This document shows positions 5,279 through 6,170 of a stretch of DNA of 6,170 nucleotides, piece after piece. The DNA is from a bacterium (lineage in GTDB: Bacteria > CG2-30-53-67 > CG2-30-70-394). Positions within the stretch are counted from its first letter, which is position 1. The number at the start of each line of letters is the position of its first letter. The notes beneath the pieces were generated by a model that was given only the letters and a program-made list of their open reading frames with translations, was not told the origin of the DNA and did not search any database. The translations under genes and the position numbers were made by a program. The stretch lies in NCBI GenBank assembly GCA_024278555.1, contig JAJRSX010000198.1, forward strand, positions 1 through 6,170, read 5' to 3'.

Positions 5279-5680
5279 TCAGCTCGCCGCCTGGCCACAC
5301 TCGGGACAAAAACGGCTACCCGCGGCCAGCGATGCGCCGCACTTGCGGCAGGCCGTAGCGCTGGCGGTCCGGTGCTGGGCGATCTCCCGTTCGAGGGCGG
5401 CGCGCCCCACCCCGCCGTGGAGGCGGTCGATCCGCTCGATGGTCGCGGCCGCCTCCTGCTTCAGATGGCCCCGCATCGCCTGGTAGTCGGCATCACCGAC
5501 CTTCCCCATCTCGTGGTCGAGATCGAGGTCCTTGATGTTCGCGTAGATCCGCTCCTTGGCGATGAAGAGGTCCTCCGCCCCGAGGTTCACCTTCGCATAG
5601 GTGCGACCGCGCCACACGTATGGGAGGAGGGTATAGGCGAGGGCCGCGAGGGCGGCCGTAAAGAGGATGATGTCGATCAT
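5279..5680 (-). CDS. CcmI-like membrane protein with C-terminal zinc ribbon (133 aa)
   Basis: The ATG at 5680 overlaps the ccmH stop as ATGA, and the protein then starts MIDIILFTAALAALAYTLLP, one membrane helix followed by basic WRGR, implying a cytoplasmic C-terminus. Residues 35-86 (DLFIAKERIYANIKDLDLDHEMGKVGDADYQ region, then AATIERID) resemble the cytoplasmic helical segment of CcmI/CycH, in which a short glycine turn separates two charged helices. Residues 111-128 form a C4 zinc ribbon, CRKC and CPEC. CcmI normally has a second helix and a periplasmic TPR domain that delivers apocytochrome to the ligase; neither is present here. Its position directly after ccmH fits a CcmI-derived accessory protein. 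The family resemblance is moderate and judged by eye; the membrane helix and zinc ribbon are certain. Confidence 0.83.
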   Translation of the reverse strand: MIDIILFTAALAALAYTLLPYVWRGRTYAKVNLGAEDLFIAKERIYANIKDLDLDHEMGKVGDADYQAMRGHLKQEAAATIERIDRLHGGVGRAALEREIAQHRTASATACRKCGASLAAGSRFCPECGQAAS

Positions 5681-6170
5681 AGGTCGCGAAGCTCCTCTTC
5701 GATCTGATCCGAGTGGGAATCCGGCCCCATGTCGGCGGCCGTACCCGCACCCCCTGCAGCGGCTGTTTCGGCGGCGGGGGAGAGGGTCGACCACCGCCGG
5801 AGGAGCAGGAGGATCACCACCACCGCGATGCTCAGGAGCACCCCGGGGGCGATCCAGGCGGTGATGTTGAAGCCGCTGGTGGGGGGCGCCGAGAGGACCA
5901 CCAGCCCCATGTCATCGACGAAGCCGTTGATGATCTCCTGATCGCCCCGGCCCGCCAGGATCTCCTTGTCGACGCGGGCGCGCATCGGGGTGGCCGAGCC
6001 GCACTGGAAGTGGTTGCAGTCATCGAGGACCAGGTTGCAGCCGCACTGGCACACGAGCCGCTTGCAGATCGAGTGGAACCGCTTTACCTGAACCGGGTCG
6101 GTGAGGCTGGTGTGGATCGAGGCCGCCGAGGCGCCGCCCCCGGGGGAGCTGGAAGAGACGGAGGCGTTGC
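5677..6170 (-). CDS. ccmH: CcmH-type apocytochrome thiol-handling protein, 163 C-terminal residues (5' end outside window)
   Basis: The frame is open to the right edge; numbering is from the first complete codon. A Ser/Gly/Ala-rich linker (about 1-21) precedes the conserved domain. The redox centre is LVCQCGCN (38-45), with further cysteines at 35, 51 and 56. It is followed by the CcmH-typical helix region from MRARVDKEIL to QEIINGFVDDMG (62-88) and a membrane helix at about 102-123 (ITAWIAPGVLLSIAVVV). A cytoplasmic acidic tail ends the protein. CcmH normally has an LRCxxC pair that keeps apocytochrome heme-binding cysteines reduced in the periplasm; here the spacing is C-x-C-x-C. I associate this variant with former Deltaproteobacteria. 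The signal peptide and true start lie beyond the window. The stop overlaps the next gene as ATGA. Family secure. Confidence 0.92.
   Translation of the reverse strand, partial: NASVSSSSPGGGASAASIHTSLTDPVQVKRFHSICKRLVCQCGCNLVLDDCNHFQCGSATPMRARVDKEILAGRGDQEIINGFVDDMGLVVLSAPPTSGFNITAWIAPGVLLSIAVVVILLLLRRWSTLSPAAETAAAGGAGTAADMGPDSHSDQIEEELRDL

Noticed and set aside
5227-5298. N-terminal extension of the 405-aa protein to 5298
   Set aside because: It would run through the inverted repeat and overlap the zinc-ribbon gene, add a basic non-signal-like leader, and ignore the AAGGA site before ATG 5226.
5681-5794. Upstream extension of the zinc-ribbon protein to 5794
   Set aside because: The extra residues overlap ccmH in another frame and are Arg/Gly-rich shadow sequence; ATG 5680 gives a proper membrane helix and an ATGA overlap.

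Overview
This is a GC-rich stretch (roughly two thirds G+C by eye, with G or C at most third codon positions) from a Gram-negative-type bacterium. Its main content is most of a System I cytochrome c maturation (ccm) operon on the minus strand. CcmH here carries a Cys-x-Cys-x-Cys centre instead of LRCxxC, and a CcmI-like zinc-ribbon protein sits inside the operon. I associate both with the former Deltaproteobacteria (Desulfobacterota or Myxococcota). That lineage guess is inference from protein style only.

Layout, left to right. 2-916 (+): 3' end of a long unrecognised protein gene. 958-1044 (-): tRNA-Leu with anticodon CAA and an encoded CCA end. 1045-1190: spacer with a weak promoter candidate and a 9-bp direct repeat. 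1191-1493 (+): small FmdB-type zinc-ribbon protein with an atypical zinc site and a Cys-containing tail. 1494-1608: gap between convergent genes, holding one 8-bp GC hairpin. 1609-6170 (-): the ccm operon.

The operon is transcribed right to left: ccmH (5' end outside the window), a 133-aa CcmI-like zinc-ribbon membrane protein, a 405-aa exported, membrane-anchored protein with a carboxypeptidase-regulatory-like domain, ccmA, ccmB, ccmC, and a 51-54 aa ccmD. CcmA (ATPase), CcmB, CcmC and CcmD form the complex that loads heme onto CcmE and releases holo-CcmE. CcmH belongs to the apocytochrome thiol-reduction and ligation stage. ccmE, ccmF and ccmG are not visible and would be expected beyond the right edge or elsewhere. 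Three junctions are ATGA stop/start overlaps, suggesting translational coupling.

The most interesting non-coding signals are inverted repeats in the two longest gaps of the operon. Between ccmA and ccmB, a perfect 14-bp inverted repeat runs from the last base of the ccmA stop codon to the first two bases of the ccmB start codon, and ccmB has no visible Shine-Dalgarno sequence. Between the zinc-ribbon gene and the 405-aa protein, an imperfect 13-position inverted repeat begins at the first base after the stop codon and ends just before the next Shine-Dalgarno sequence. I see no mobile element, CRISPR array or phage gene.
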